A stretch of DNA of 64,000 nucleotides, taken from contig NC_088792.1 of assembly GCF_011386835.1 (NCBI RefSeq), positions 236,350,394-236,414,393 of the forward strand, in the 5' to 3' direction. The DNA is from Chrysemys picta bellii (taxonomy: Eukaryota; Chordata; Testudines; Emydidae). Below, in pieces: positions 27,331-36,056 of the stretch (its first letter is position 1; each line of letters opens with the position of its first letter). The notes below the pieces were generated by a model that did no database searches, was not told the origin of the DNA, and worked only from the letters and a program-made list of their open reading frames with translations. Both the position numbers and the translations under genes were made by a program.

Positions 27331-27710
27331 TAGAAGCTGTTTTTTTAGAAATCATTTTTATGCAGTCGATTGTGTGTGTCCCCACATAAAGTGCTCTAAG
27401 TGCATTAAGTCGGTGGACCGCGTCCACAGTACCGAGGCTAGCATCAACTTCCGGAGCGTTGCACTGTGGCTAGCTATCCCACAGTTCTTGCAGTCTCCGC
27501 CGCCCATTGGAATTCTGGGTTGAGATCTCAATGCCTGATGAGGCAAAAACAGTGTCATGGGGGATTCTGGGTACATGTCGTCAGCCCCCCCCCCCCATGA
27601 GAGCAACTGCAGACAATCGTTTCACGCCTTTTTTCCTGGGTTACCTGTGCAGACGACATACCACGGCAAGCATGGAGCCCGCTCAGCTCAGCTCACCGTC
27701 ACCATATGTC

Positions 27711-27910
27711 ATCTGGGTGCCGGCAGACGTGGTACTGCATTGCTACACAGCAGCAGCTAATTGCCTTTTGGCAGTAGATGGTGCAGTATGACTGGTAGCC
27801 GTCATCGACTATCTGGGTGCTGGCAGACGTGGGACTGCATTGCTATACAGGAGCAGCTCCTTGCCTTTTGGCAGTAGATGGTGTATTACGATTGGTATCC
27901 ATCGTCGTCG
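27711..27910 (+). repeat. Two 100-bp tandem units in Harbinger-1 leader
   Basis: Both units begin ATCTGGGTGC and share TTGCCTTTTGGCAGTAGATG; unit 2 starts exactly 100 bases after unit 1. They lie between the left terminal repeat and the nuclease gene. They could be 5' leader or intronic sequence. Confidence 0.85.
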
Positions 27911-28169
27911 TACTTCTCAGTGAGTTCAGTCAGAGGCGCCTGGGCAGACATGTTTTGTCTCCTGGAGACTCAGTCCTGCAGGCAGTCCTATTGCACTGTC
28001 TTGATGATGATGGCTAGCAATCGTAATGCAGCATCTTCTGCCAAGCACCCAGAAGATGCCGATGGCTATCAGTCATGCTGCACCGTCTGCTGCTAGCCTA
28101 AAATGTAAAAGATAGATGGACCAGATTTGTTCTGTATTTATTTGCTTCCCCCTCCCTCTGTGAAATCAA

Positions 28170-28216
28170 TGGCCTGCTAAACCCAGGGTTTTGAGTTCAA
28201 TCTTTGAGGGGGGGCA
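28170..28216 (+). repeat. SINE fragment inside Harbinger-1
   Basis: About 47 bases (GCCTGCTAAACCCAGGG, then TTGAGTTCAAT) match the B-box region of the full tRNA-derived SINE at 52529-52712, read on its own strand. The A-box half and the 3' tail are missing. It lies upstream of the nuclease start. Confidence 0.75.
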
Positions 28217-28370
28217 TTCTGTGTGACAGCTGTTTGTGTTTCTCCCTGATGCACAGCCACCTTTGTTGATTTTAATTCCCTGTAAGCCATGTCGTCACTC
28301 GCCCCTCCCTCCCTCCGTCAGACAATAGTTTCGCGCCTTTTTTCAGCCCAGATGCCATAGCACTGGGATC

Positions 28371-29650
28371 ATGGAGCCCGCTCAGATCACCGTGGCAATT
28401 ATGAGCACTATGAACACCACACGCATTGTCCTGGAGTATATGCAGAGCTAGAACATGCCAAAGCAAAACCAGGCGAGGAGGCGATTTCAGCGCGGCAATG
28501 AGATTGATGAAGAAATTGACATGGACATAGACCTCTCACAAAGTACGGGCCCCAGCAATGGTGTTAATGGGGCAGGTTCATGCCATGGAACGCTGATTCT
28601 GGGCCTGGGAAATGAGCACAGACTGGTGGGACCGCATAGTGTTGCAGGTGTGGGACGATTCCCAGTGGCTGCGAAACTTTTGCATATGTAAGGGCACTTT
28701 CATGGAACTTTGTGAGTTGCTTTCCCCTGCCCTGAAGCGCCAGAATACCAAGATGAGAGCAGCCCTCACAGTTGAGAAGCGAGTGGCAATAGCCCTGTGG
28801 AAGCTTGCAATGCCAGACAGCTACCGGTCAGTCGGGAATCAATTTGGAGTGGGCAAATCTACTGTGGGGGCTGCTGTGATCCAAGTAGCTAATGCAATCA
28901 AAGACCTGCTGGTATCAAGGGTAGTGACTCTGGGAAATGTGCAGGTCATAGTGGATGGCTTTGCTGCAATGGGATTCCCTAACTGTGGTGGGGCGATAGA
29001 CGGAACCCATATCCCTATCTTGTCACCAGAGCACCAAGCCAGCACCAAAGCACCAAGGGTACTTTTCAATGCTGCTGCAAGCCCTGGTGGATCACAAGGA
29101 ACATTTCACTAACATCAACGTGGGATGGCCGGGAAAGGTACATGATGCTCGCGTCTTCAGGAACTCTGGTCTGTTTCAAAAGCTGGAGGAAGGGACTTTC
29201 TTCCCGGCCCAGAAAATAACCGTTGGGGATGTTGAAATGCCTATAGTTATCCTTGGGGACCCAGCCTACCCCTTAATGCCAGGGCTCATGAAGCCGTACA
29301 CAGGCAGCCTGGACAGTAGTCAGGACCTGTTCAACTATAGGCTGAGCAAGTGCAGAATGGTGGTAGAATGTGCATTTCGATGTTTAAAAGCGCGCTGGCG
29401 CAGTTTACTGACTTGGATAGACCTCAGCAAAACCAATATCCCCATTGTTACTGCTGCTTGCTGTGTGCTCCACAATATCTGTGAGAGTAAGGGGGAGACA
29501 TTTATGGTGGGGTGGGAGGTTGAGGCAAATCGCCTGGCCACTGATTACGCGCAGCCAGATACCAGGTCGGTTAGAAGAGTACAGCAGGGCACGGTGCGCA
29601 TCAGAGAAGCTTTGAAAACCAGTTTTGTGACTGGCCAGGCTACGGTGTGA
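28371..29650 (+). pseudogene. Harbinger-1 DDE nuclease (HARBI1-like), broken
   Basis: This is the catalytic transposase of PIF/Harbinger elements, which cuts at the terminal repeats with the Myb-like partner. The likely start is ATG 28371 (MEPAQI). A TAG at 28449 interrupts the N-terminus, a frameshift follows before 28558, and a TGA lies at 28594. From 28612 the frame is good: WWDRIVLQVWDDSQWLRNF, a helix-turn-helix-like SVGNQFGVGKSTV, and the first catalytic Asp in GAIDGTHIPI (codon 28999). Near 29060 a small deletion shifts the frame. The second Asp (ILGDPAYP, codon 29258) and the Glu (VECAF, codon 29366) are intact, and the protein ends normally with TGA at 29648. All three catalytic residues survive, but the gene cannot make one protein. 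Downstream comes AATAAA at 29755. Confidence 0.92.
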
Positions 29651-29754
29651 AACTTTTTTGTTTCTCCTTGATGACCCCCCCCCCCCCGGTTCACTCTACT
29701 TCCCTGTAAGCTAACCACCATCCCCTCCCCCCTTCGAGCACCGCTTGCAGAGGC

Positions 29755-29760
29755 AATAAA
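29755..29760 (+). terminator. Polyadenylation signal of Harbinger-1 nuclease
   Basis: AATAAA lies about 105 bases after the nuclease stop. It sits 8 bases before the end of the convergent Myb-like gene on the other strand, so the two transcripts meet tail to tail. Confidence 0.7.
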
Positions 29761-29767
29761 GTCATTG

Positions 29768-30139
29768 TTACTTCACAGAACTTGGGGAGGAGGGCTGTTG
29801 GTTACACAGGGGCTGTAGCGGCGGTCTCTTCTCCTGCTGCCTTTCCTGCAGCTCAACCATACTCTGGAGCATATCAGTTTGATGCTCCAGCAGCCGGAGC
29901 ATTGACTCTTGCCTTCTGTCAGCAAGCTGACGCCACCTATCCTCTTAAGTCTGCCACTTGCTCTCTTCAGCCCGCGATTCAGCCCACCACCTCTCCTCTC
30001 ATTCATATTGTGCTTTTCTGCACTCTGACATTGTCTGCCTCCATGCATTCTGCTGTGCTCTGTCAGCGTGGGAGGACATCTGGAGCTCCGAGAACATATC
30101 CCGAGTCCGCCGTTTTCTCCTTCTAATCTTCACTAGCCT
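29768..30139 (-). pseudogene. Harbinger-1 Myb-like gene, exon 2, broken
   Basis: On the minus strand an acceptor-like TTCTCCTTCGCAG precedes 30139. The frame then reads RRKRRTRDMFSELQ, AWRQTMSECRKAQYE, a stop, WWAESRAEESKWQ, a second stop, and DRRQESMLRLLEHQTDML, ending with TAA at 29768-29770. The composition (Arg, Glu, Gln rich, heptad-like) suggests a coiled coil for protein-protein contact, as expected for the C-terminal half of the Myb-like partner. Two in-frame stops (about 30009 and 29947) inactivate it. It is separated from exon 1 by an intron of about 0.9 kb that holds ORF3 on the other strand. Confidence 0.75.
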
Positions 30140-30674
30140 CTGCGAAGGAGAAACATTTGCAGCTGGTGGCGGAAAAGGGAGAGGTGGTTAAAAAGACACA
30201 TTTTAGAGAACAACGGGTACACTCTTCCATGTTAAATTTTGCTGTTCACATTACACAGCACGTGCTTTTGTTACAAGGTCGCATTTTTCCTCTTATATTG
30301 AGGGCCTGCTGGTTTGGTGTGAGAGATCACTCACGCAGTGCCAGGCAACAGAATTTGGCTTGCAGGCAGCCATGGTAAGCCACAGTCTTTTGGCTTTTTA
30401 GCCTTCATAACATGTGGGAATGGTTTCAAACAGCAGTGCCCTCATTTCCCATACCAAGCACCCACTGGGTTGGCCATTTAAAATGGGTTTGCAGTGTAAA
30501 AGGAGGGGATGCACAAACCCAACTAACCCCCCCTTACCCCTACACCCAATTCTCTGGGATGATCACTTCACCCCTCCCCCCCACCGCGTGGCTAACAGTG
30601 GGGAATATTTCTGTTCAGCCGAGCAGGAACGGGCACCTCTGAATGTCCCCTTAATAAAATCACTCTATTTCAAC

Positions 30675-30974
30675 CAAGTGACCGTGAATGATATCACTCT
30701 CCTGAGGATAACAAAGAGAGATAAGGAATGGATGTTGTCTGCATGCCAGCAAACACTGGGACCATACGCTGCCATGCTTTGTTATGCAATGATTCCAGAC
30801 TATGTGCTACTGGCCTGGCGTGGTAAAGTGTCCTACCATGGCGGATGGGATAAGGCAGCCCTCCCCAGAAACCTTTTGCAAAGGCTTTGGGAGTACATGA
30901 AGGAGAGCTTTCTGGAGATGTCCCTGGAGGATTTCCACTCCATCCCCATACACGTTAACAGACTTTTCCAGTAG
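30675..30974 (+). CDS. ORF3 of Harbinger-1, unknown conserved protein
   Basis: I do not recognise this protein. The frame is open from 30414, but only the part from 30675 (99 codons plus TAG) has a counterpart in Harbinger-2 (38416-38718). The two align without a gap, with 37 identities of 99 by my count: DI.LLR.T, GPYAA.LC.AM.P, WRG.VS, LPRNL, E.F.E and H.N.LF. Many shared residues use different third bases (GPYAA, WRG), which points to selection on the protein. The conserved block has no start Met, so it may be a spliced exon; the Harbinger-2 copy follows a clean acceptor. It lies on the plus strand inside the intron of the minus-strand Myb-like gene. There is no lesion in this copy. Function is unknown; alternatives are a third transposon protein, a C-terminal exon of the nuclease, or a captured host exon. 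Confidence 0.7.
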   Translation, partial: QVTVNDITLLRITKRDKEWMLSACQQTLGPYAAMLCYAMIPDYVLLAWRGKVSYHGGWDKAALPRNLLQRLWEYMKESFLEMSLEDFHSIPIHVNRLFQ

Positions 30975-31052
30975 CTGTACTGGCTGCGATTGCCAGGGCA
31001 AATTAATCATTAAACAGGCTTGCTTTTAAACCATTTACAAAGGTACACTCAC

Positions 31053-31639
31053 CAAAGGTCCCTTGTGTGCCCTCAGGGTCTGGGAGCACGCCTTGGGTGA
31101 GTTGGGGGTTACTGGTTCCAGGTCCAGGGTGATAAATGTATCCTGGCTGTTGGGGAAACCGGTTTCTCTGCTTCCTTGCTGTGAGCTATCTTCATTGACT
31201 TAATCATCATCATCTTGCTTGTCCCCCAAACACGCTCCATGTTGCGTGATTCTCCATTGATGGAGTCAAAGCACAGGGTTGGGGTAGTGGTGGCTGCACC
31301 CCCTAGCATGGCATGCAGCTCCGCGTAGAAGCGGCATGTTTGCGGCTCTGCCCTGGACCTTCCATTTGCCTCTCTGGATTTGTGGTAGGCTTGCTTTAGC
31401 TCCTTAATTTTCAAGCGGCACTGCTGTGCGTCCCTGTTATGGCCTCTGTCCTTCATGCCCTTTGAGACTTTTTCTAATGTTTTGGCATTTCGTTTACTGC
31501 TACGGAGTTCAGCTAGCACTGATTCATCTCCCCATATGGTGAGCCGATCCCGTACCTCCCGTTCGGTCCATGCTGGAGCTCTTTTGCAGTCCTGGGAATC
31601 CATCATGGTTACCTGTGCTGATGAGCTCTGCATGGTCAC
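31053..31639 (-). pseudogene. Harbinger-1 Myb/SANT-like protein, exon 1, broken
   Basis: This is the DNA-binding partner typical of PIF/Harbinger elements, which binds the ends and brings the nuclease to the nucleus in known systems. The start is the Met at 31639 (MTMQSSSAQV). The domain spans about residues 22-105: Trp24 (APAWTEREV), Trp36 (TIWGDES), GMKDRGHNRDAQQCRLKIKE and CRFYAELHAMLGG, a trihelix-like Myb/SANT fold. The frame is open for 176 codons to 31109, but after RVWGTS the true frame shifts by one. The other frame continues through FPNSQDTFITLDLEP to a donor-like site (TTTG/GTGAGT, intron from 31052). The gene points toward and converges with the nuclease. Confidence 0.85.
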
Positions 31640-31790
31640 CTGTGCTCTCCACGCTGGGCAAACAGGAAATGAAATTCAAAAGTTCACGGGGCTTTTCCTG
31701 TCTACCTGGTCAGTGCATCTGAGTTGAGAGTGCTGTCCAGAGTGGTCACAATGAAGCACTCTGGGATAGCTCCCGGAAGCCAATACTGTC

Positions 31791-32686
31791 TGTCATAACT
31801 ATAAAGGGAAGGGTAATAGCTGTCCTGTGTACAGTACTATAAAATCCCTTCTGACCAGAGACTCCAAAATCCTTTTCCCTGTAAAGGGTTAAGAAGCTCA
31901 GGTAACCTGGCTGGCATCTGACCTAAAGGACCAATAAGGGGACAAGATACTTTCAAATCTTGGGGGGGGGGAAGGCTTTTGTTTGTGTTCTTTGTTTTGG
32001 GAGTGTGTTCGTTCTCGGGACTGAGAGGGACCAGACATCAATCCAGGTTCTCCACATCTTTCTAAACAAGTCTCTCCTATTTCAAACTTGTAAGTAAATA
32101 GCCAAGCAAGGCGTGTTAGTTTTCCTTTGTTTTCTCAACTTGTAAATGTACCTTTTACCAGAGTGTTTATCTTTGTTTGCTGTACTTTGAACCTGAGACT
32201 AGAGGGGAGTCCTCTGAGCTCTTTAAGTTTGATTACCCTGTAAGGTTAATTTCCATACTGATTTTACAGAGATGATTTTTACCTTTTTCTTTAATTAAAA
32301 ACCTTCTTTTTAAGAACCTGATTGATTTTTCCTTGTTTTAAGATCCAAGGGGTTTGGATCTTGATTCACCAGGAGTTGGTGGGAGGAAGGAGGGGGGGTG
32401 GTTAATTTCTCCCTGTTGTAGATCCCAGGGGGGTTGGAACTGAATTCACCAGGAGTTGGTGGGAGGAAGGAGGGGAATGGTTAATTTCCCCTTGTTTTAA
32501 GATCCAAGGGGTTTGGATCTGTTTTCACCAGGGATTTGGTGAAGGTTTTTCAAGGTTTCCCAGGAATGGAATCCATTGAAATGGTGGCAGCAGAACCAGA
32601 GCTAAGCTGGTAGTTAAGCTTAGAAGTTTTCATGCAGGCCCCTACATTTGTACCCTAAAGTTCAAAGTGGGGATCCAGCCTTGACA
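31791..32686 (+). mobile_element. Solo LTR nested in Harbinger-1
   Basis: This 896-bp block starts TGTCATAACTATAAAGGG and ends CCAGCCTTGACA, flanked by an exact CTGTC duplication (31786-31790 and 32687-32691). TG...CA ends and a 5-bp duplication are typical of LTR retroelement integration. Removing it with one CTGTC restores continuous Harbinger sequence. A TATA-like ACTATAAAAT lies at 31837. No internal coding region remains, so it is a solo LTR left by recombination. The parent family (retrovirus-like or Gypsy-like) cannot be told from the LTR alone. It inserted after the transposon. Confidence 0.9.
32332..32545 (+). repeat. Tandem repeats of about 80 bp in the solo LTR
   Basis: Nearly three units begin near 32332, 32412 and 32491. 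Each has GATCC(A/C)AGGGG, a GGTTTGGATC-like word, TTCACCAGG and, in the first two, GGAGTTGGTGGGAGGAAGG. The third unit is partial. Such repeats are common in the 3' part of LTRs. Confidence 0.85.
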
Positions 32687-32853
32687 CTGTCGAATTCCAT
32701 CCACACTACCCCAAATCCAACCCAGAAAGGCCGATTTCAGCGCTAATCCCCTCGTCGGAAGTGGAGTAAAGAAATCTGTTTAAAGGGCCCTTTAAGTCGA
32801 AAAAAGGGCTTCGTCGTGTGGACGTGTCCAGGCTTAATTCGATTTAACGCTGC

Positions 32854-32888
32854 TAAATTCGACCTAAACTCGTCGTGTAGACCAGGCC
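32854..32888 (-). repeat. Harbinger-1 right terminal inverted repeat
   Basis: Read inward it starts GGCCTGGTCTACACGACGAG and continues into GGTCGAATTTA, pairing with the left end. Beyond it the TAA duplication is directly adjacent. Confidence 0.9.
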
Positions 32889-32891
32889 TAA

Positions 32892-35683
32892 GATATGTAG
32901 ACATAAAATACATACCATTGGGTGTAACTGGTCATTACAGCCTGCCTTCTGTAATGAGTGACATGCTGCCAGTCATCGTTTACTTATAACAGCATGAACC
33001 TTATCATTTATGTAATGTTAATGAGACCTAAGCTTGTGGCCTGCTACTGACTCATAAACATTGCGGTATAGCCTCAATGTCTATTTTTTTTTTTTAGAAG
33101 CAGCACACCAACACTGGGTCAGAAACTCTGATTCCATTAACACTTTTTCCATTACATATTTATTAAATTACAGATTGCCTATAACAGTTTAACTGTTAAA
33201 AACATACAAATATTAAAAATAGCCCTAATAAAATACTGACCCAATAATATCTAGCAAAGTCATTCCCTCTCCACTAATATCTGTGTGCTGAAACAATAAC
33301 TACATTAAAAATTCAATCAAAAGCCTGTCCCACTCAAAAAGCTCAGAGTCTCACCTGAAGCTCTCAGTTGCACTTGGAATCAAATATATTGCCGGTGTAT
33401 ATTGCAGAGCCACAGGTGTTATGTGCTTTTAATGACACTTCACCCGGAAGATGGGCCACTGCTTTCTGTACCAGCTGAAGTTTCTCTGTGCTCCTTTGAA
33501 GCAGCCCCAGTGTATTGCAGTCATAAATTCAGGTATGATAAAGGGGAGCCCTCGCGAGCAGCCCACCTTGCTTTCTAATATCTCTCAGCTGCCTTGTATA
33601 TACATTGAGTGGCAGCGGGTAATGATATCAAACCCTGTGGCATCCAAGGGCGCTCTCAGAATTCAGGCATGCCCCTTCGTGAGCAATACCACTAGTCAAG
33701 ACTCAAGTATGCTGTGATGGCGTTCTGTAATCTTTTGGCTTCCGTCACAGATATGGCATTGGAACATAAGACTTTTCTCTGCTGTATCTGATCTGAGTGC
33801 TGGGCCTGATTCTCTCATCTACCTGACTCCCTCCTCACTGGAGAGGTAGCTTCCAATTTATAACAAAATTTAAAAATATAATCCTGAGGGAGTTTTAAAA
33901 CAGTCTCAGCATAACAATGCTATTGCCATAAAACTGAAGAAAGAGCAATGAGACATGAGCATCAGAGGATTCATACATTATTAAAGAATTGTTTACTTGC
34001 ATTTATGTCAATTAATTTAATTCTTTTTAATTTAAGATGCTGTCATTTTGTGCAATGTAAGTGTGTGCAGTAATTTGGTAGCTAATTACTCCATTAAGGA
34101 AAAGTGTGCCTTCTGATTAGTTCAGAGATGGGATTTTTTTCTGTTCTTTAGCAAATCAGAAACCATGATGGTAAACAGCACTGTTTTTCTGACAGTTGGG
34201 TGGTGGGGTGCTTTCTGTATTTTTTTTTTAATAAGCTATTTTATGATTGGTTAATTCTGCTTTTTCTGCCAGCTTTACTAGGGGATATTTATCAGCTATC
34301 CAGGAAGCTGATTGCCTAATAGAACCTCCTTAAACACAAAATTATTAATATCATCGCTATTCTATTTGGGCTATCTTTGCAATTACACTCGTGAGCATTA
34401 TGAAGCTGAAAGTGGTGATGGGTTTGTACCTGCTTTTACTCTTCCTTTTCCGAAATACTATTTAAGAAAATAAAATATTAGTAAAAGGGAGTCATGTATC
34501 TCTAGCTTTTTTTTTTCAAAGCTTCCCAGAAAGATATCTCATATGTTTGATTTTTTTCCTTCCTGGCAGCCATTACAAAACTACACATAAACATAATATT
34601 AGACTCATTTCAAGTCAAGCTAGCCAATACTTTTAAATAATAATTTCATTATATTCTACAAATGAAAATTAAACAAAAAAGTCTGACATAATACAAATAA
34701 TATATACATATGTTGTAGTATATAAACATACATGCCTCATTGGGATCTTAAGAAACAATGTTTTTAGTAGGAAGTTGAGGAAACCAAAGCAACTGAGCAA
34801 GAGGGAAGGTGTGCAATAAGTAATCCTAGAGGTATTAAACTTACCAAGCCAATAAGTTAGCATGTGTCTGCATCTTATTAAATAGTGATATCTGGATATT
34901 GTCTTGAAAAACACAATAAAGGCATTTCATAGCTTAGTCAACTGGCCAGACATCTAAATAGTTTCAGTGTGAATACTTGTATCATGGTAGTATTCCAAAC
35001 TTCCATCTTGAGACTATCTGTAAACTTTGCAGCAACTCAAACTCAGGCAATTCAGCATTTCAGAGAGACGTTGCTGATATTTCTGTACAAATTCATCTAT
35101 TGGATTGTTTAATTTTAGGGGTTTTGAGACTTCGTATTCTGATGATATCAAAATAATGAATCTTTTTTCACTCATTGAAAGCCTCAAGTTGTTCTTGATC
35201 AGTTCAGTTCCAAAATCTATGTTCTACAAAGGCACAGTAATAGGGACAGTCAAGAAAATATACTTACAACACACTAATCTTCGCAACAAAATTAAGGTTT
35301 TCTAGTTCTGATGAAGGTGTAGTTTGTACAATTGCTGCAAGATTTTGTGATCCCTCCATCTAGTTCTATTTAGCAAATTCATAATGATTGTTTTGTTTGT
35401 TAGTATAATGCTTTGAAGGTTGCACACCAAAACCTGCAGAACTTGACCAAAGTCACAAAGGGAACTTGTGTCAGAGTGATGCGTCACTTTCATAGTCCAT
35501 TAGACCATGCCGCCCCTCCAGGTGGCCAATGTACACACTGGTTGCTTAGTAGAGGAACTGGCTCAGTCATAGGCAGCCAGCTGGTAGGAATCTTGCAATT
35601 AATAGTGGCCTGATTGGAAGCTTAGCACTCCCTTCAGCTGTGAACTGATTTGGAGTCTTCCCACAAGTGAAGGCTGCTATGCC
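32892..35683. other. Non-coding DNA between the two Harbingers
   Basis: AT-rich sequence of about 2.8 kb without a recognisable exon. A poly-T lies near 33087. At about 33440-33770 a block with TACCAGCTGAAGTTTCTCTG and GCAGCCCCAGTG resembles an old interspersed repeat, unnamed here. Confidence 0.5.
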
Positions 35684-35686
35684 TAT

Positions 35687-35704
35687 GGGCATGGCTACAC
35701 TTGC
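35687..35704 (+). repeat. Harbinger-2 left terminal inverted repeat
   Basis: GGGCATGGCTACACTTGC, followed by a weaker inner match around GTAGAGCGCTTTGAGTTAAA. Confidence 0.9.
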
Positions 35705-36056
35705 AGATGTAGAGCGCTTTGAGTTAAACCAGACTTTGGAGAGCACAGTAGGGAAAGCGCTGCAGTCTGTCCACACTTACAGCTGCAAGCGCACTGGTGT
35801 GGCCACATTTGCGGCATTTGCAGCAGCATTGGCAGCGGTGCATTATGGGCAGCTATCCCACAGAGCACCTCTTCCCATTCTGGTGCTGTGGCTTGTGGGA
35901 AGGGGGCGGAGGGAGCGGGGCATTCTGGGTCTTGTCCCAATGCCCCGTGATGCATTGGTTCGCATCCCAGCAATCCCTGTGTTTCCGTTCACATTTGGCA
36001 CCATCTTTCAGCATTTTTTGTACTGTGCGCTCTGTCTTCCCTTTCAGTCTGCGGGA

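Larger units (their letters stand above)
27617..28395 (+). repeat. Duplicated start-exon-like segment in Harbinger-1
   Basis: Two blocks, about 27610-27690 and 28318-28395, share GACAATCGTTTC-type sequence, CGCCTTTTTT and ATGGAGCCCGCTCAG. Only the second ATG (28371) leads toward the nuclease. In the second block the sequence before it resembles a splice acceptor (CCTTTTTTCAG at 28337-28347). Confidence 0.75.
27296..32888 (+). mobile_element. PIF/Harbinger DNA transposon, Harbinger-1
   Basis: The element is flanked by a 3-bp TAA duplication (27293-27295 and 32889-32891), which fits the TWA target of PIF/Harbinger transposons. Terminal inverted repeats match at 27 of 35 positions and share GTCTACAC and TTAGGTCGAATTTA. 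It encodes a DDE nuclease (+), a two-exon Myb/SANT-like protein (-) and a third frame, ORF3 (+), inside the Myb intron. A solo LTR of 896 bp with 5-bp target duplication interrupts it at 31791-32686; without it the element is about 4.7 kb. The nuclease and the Myb gene both carry stops or frameshifts, so the copy is not autonomous. Confidence 0.92.

Noticed and set aside
30414..30674. N-terminal extension of ORF3 from ATG 30414
   Set aside because: The open frame continues upstream, but this part has no counterpart in Harbinger-2 and is Pro/His-rich low complexity; only 30675 onward is conserved.
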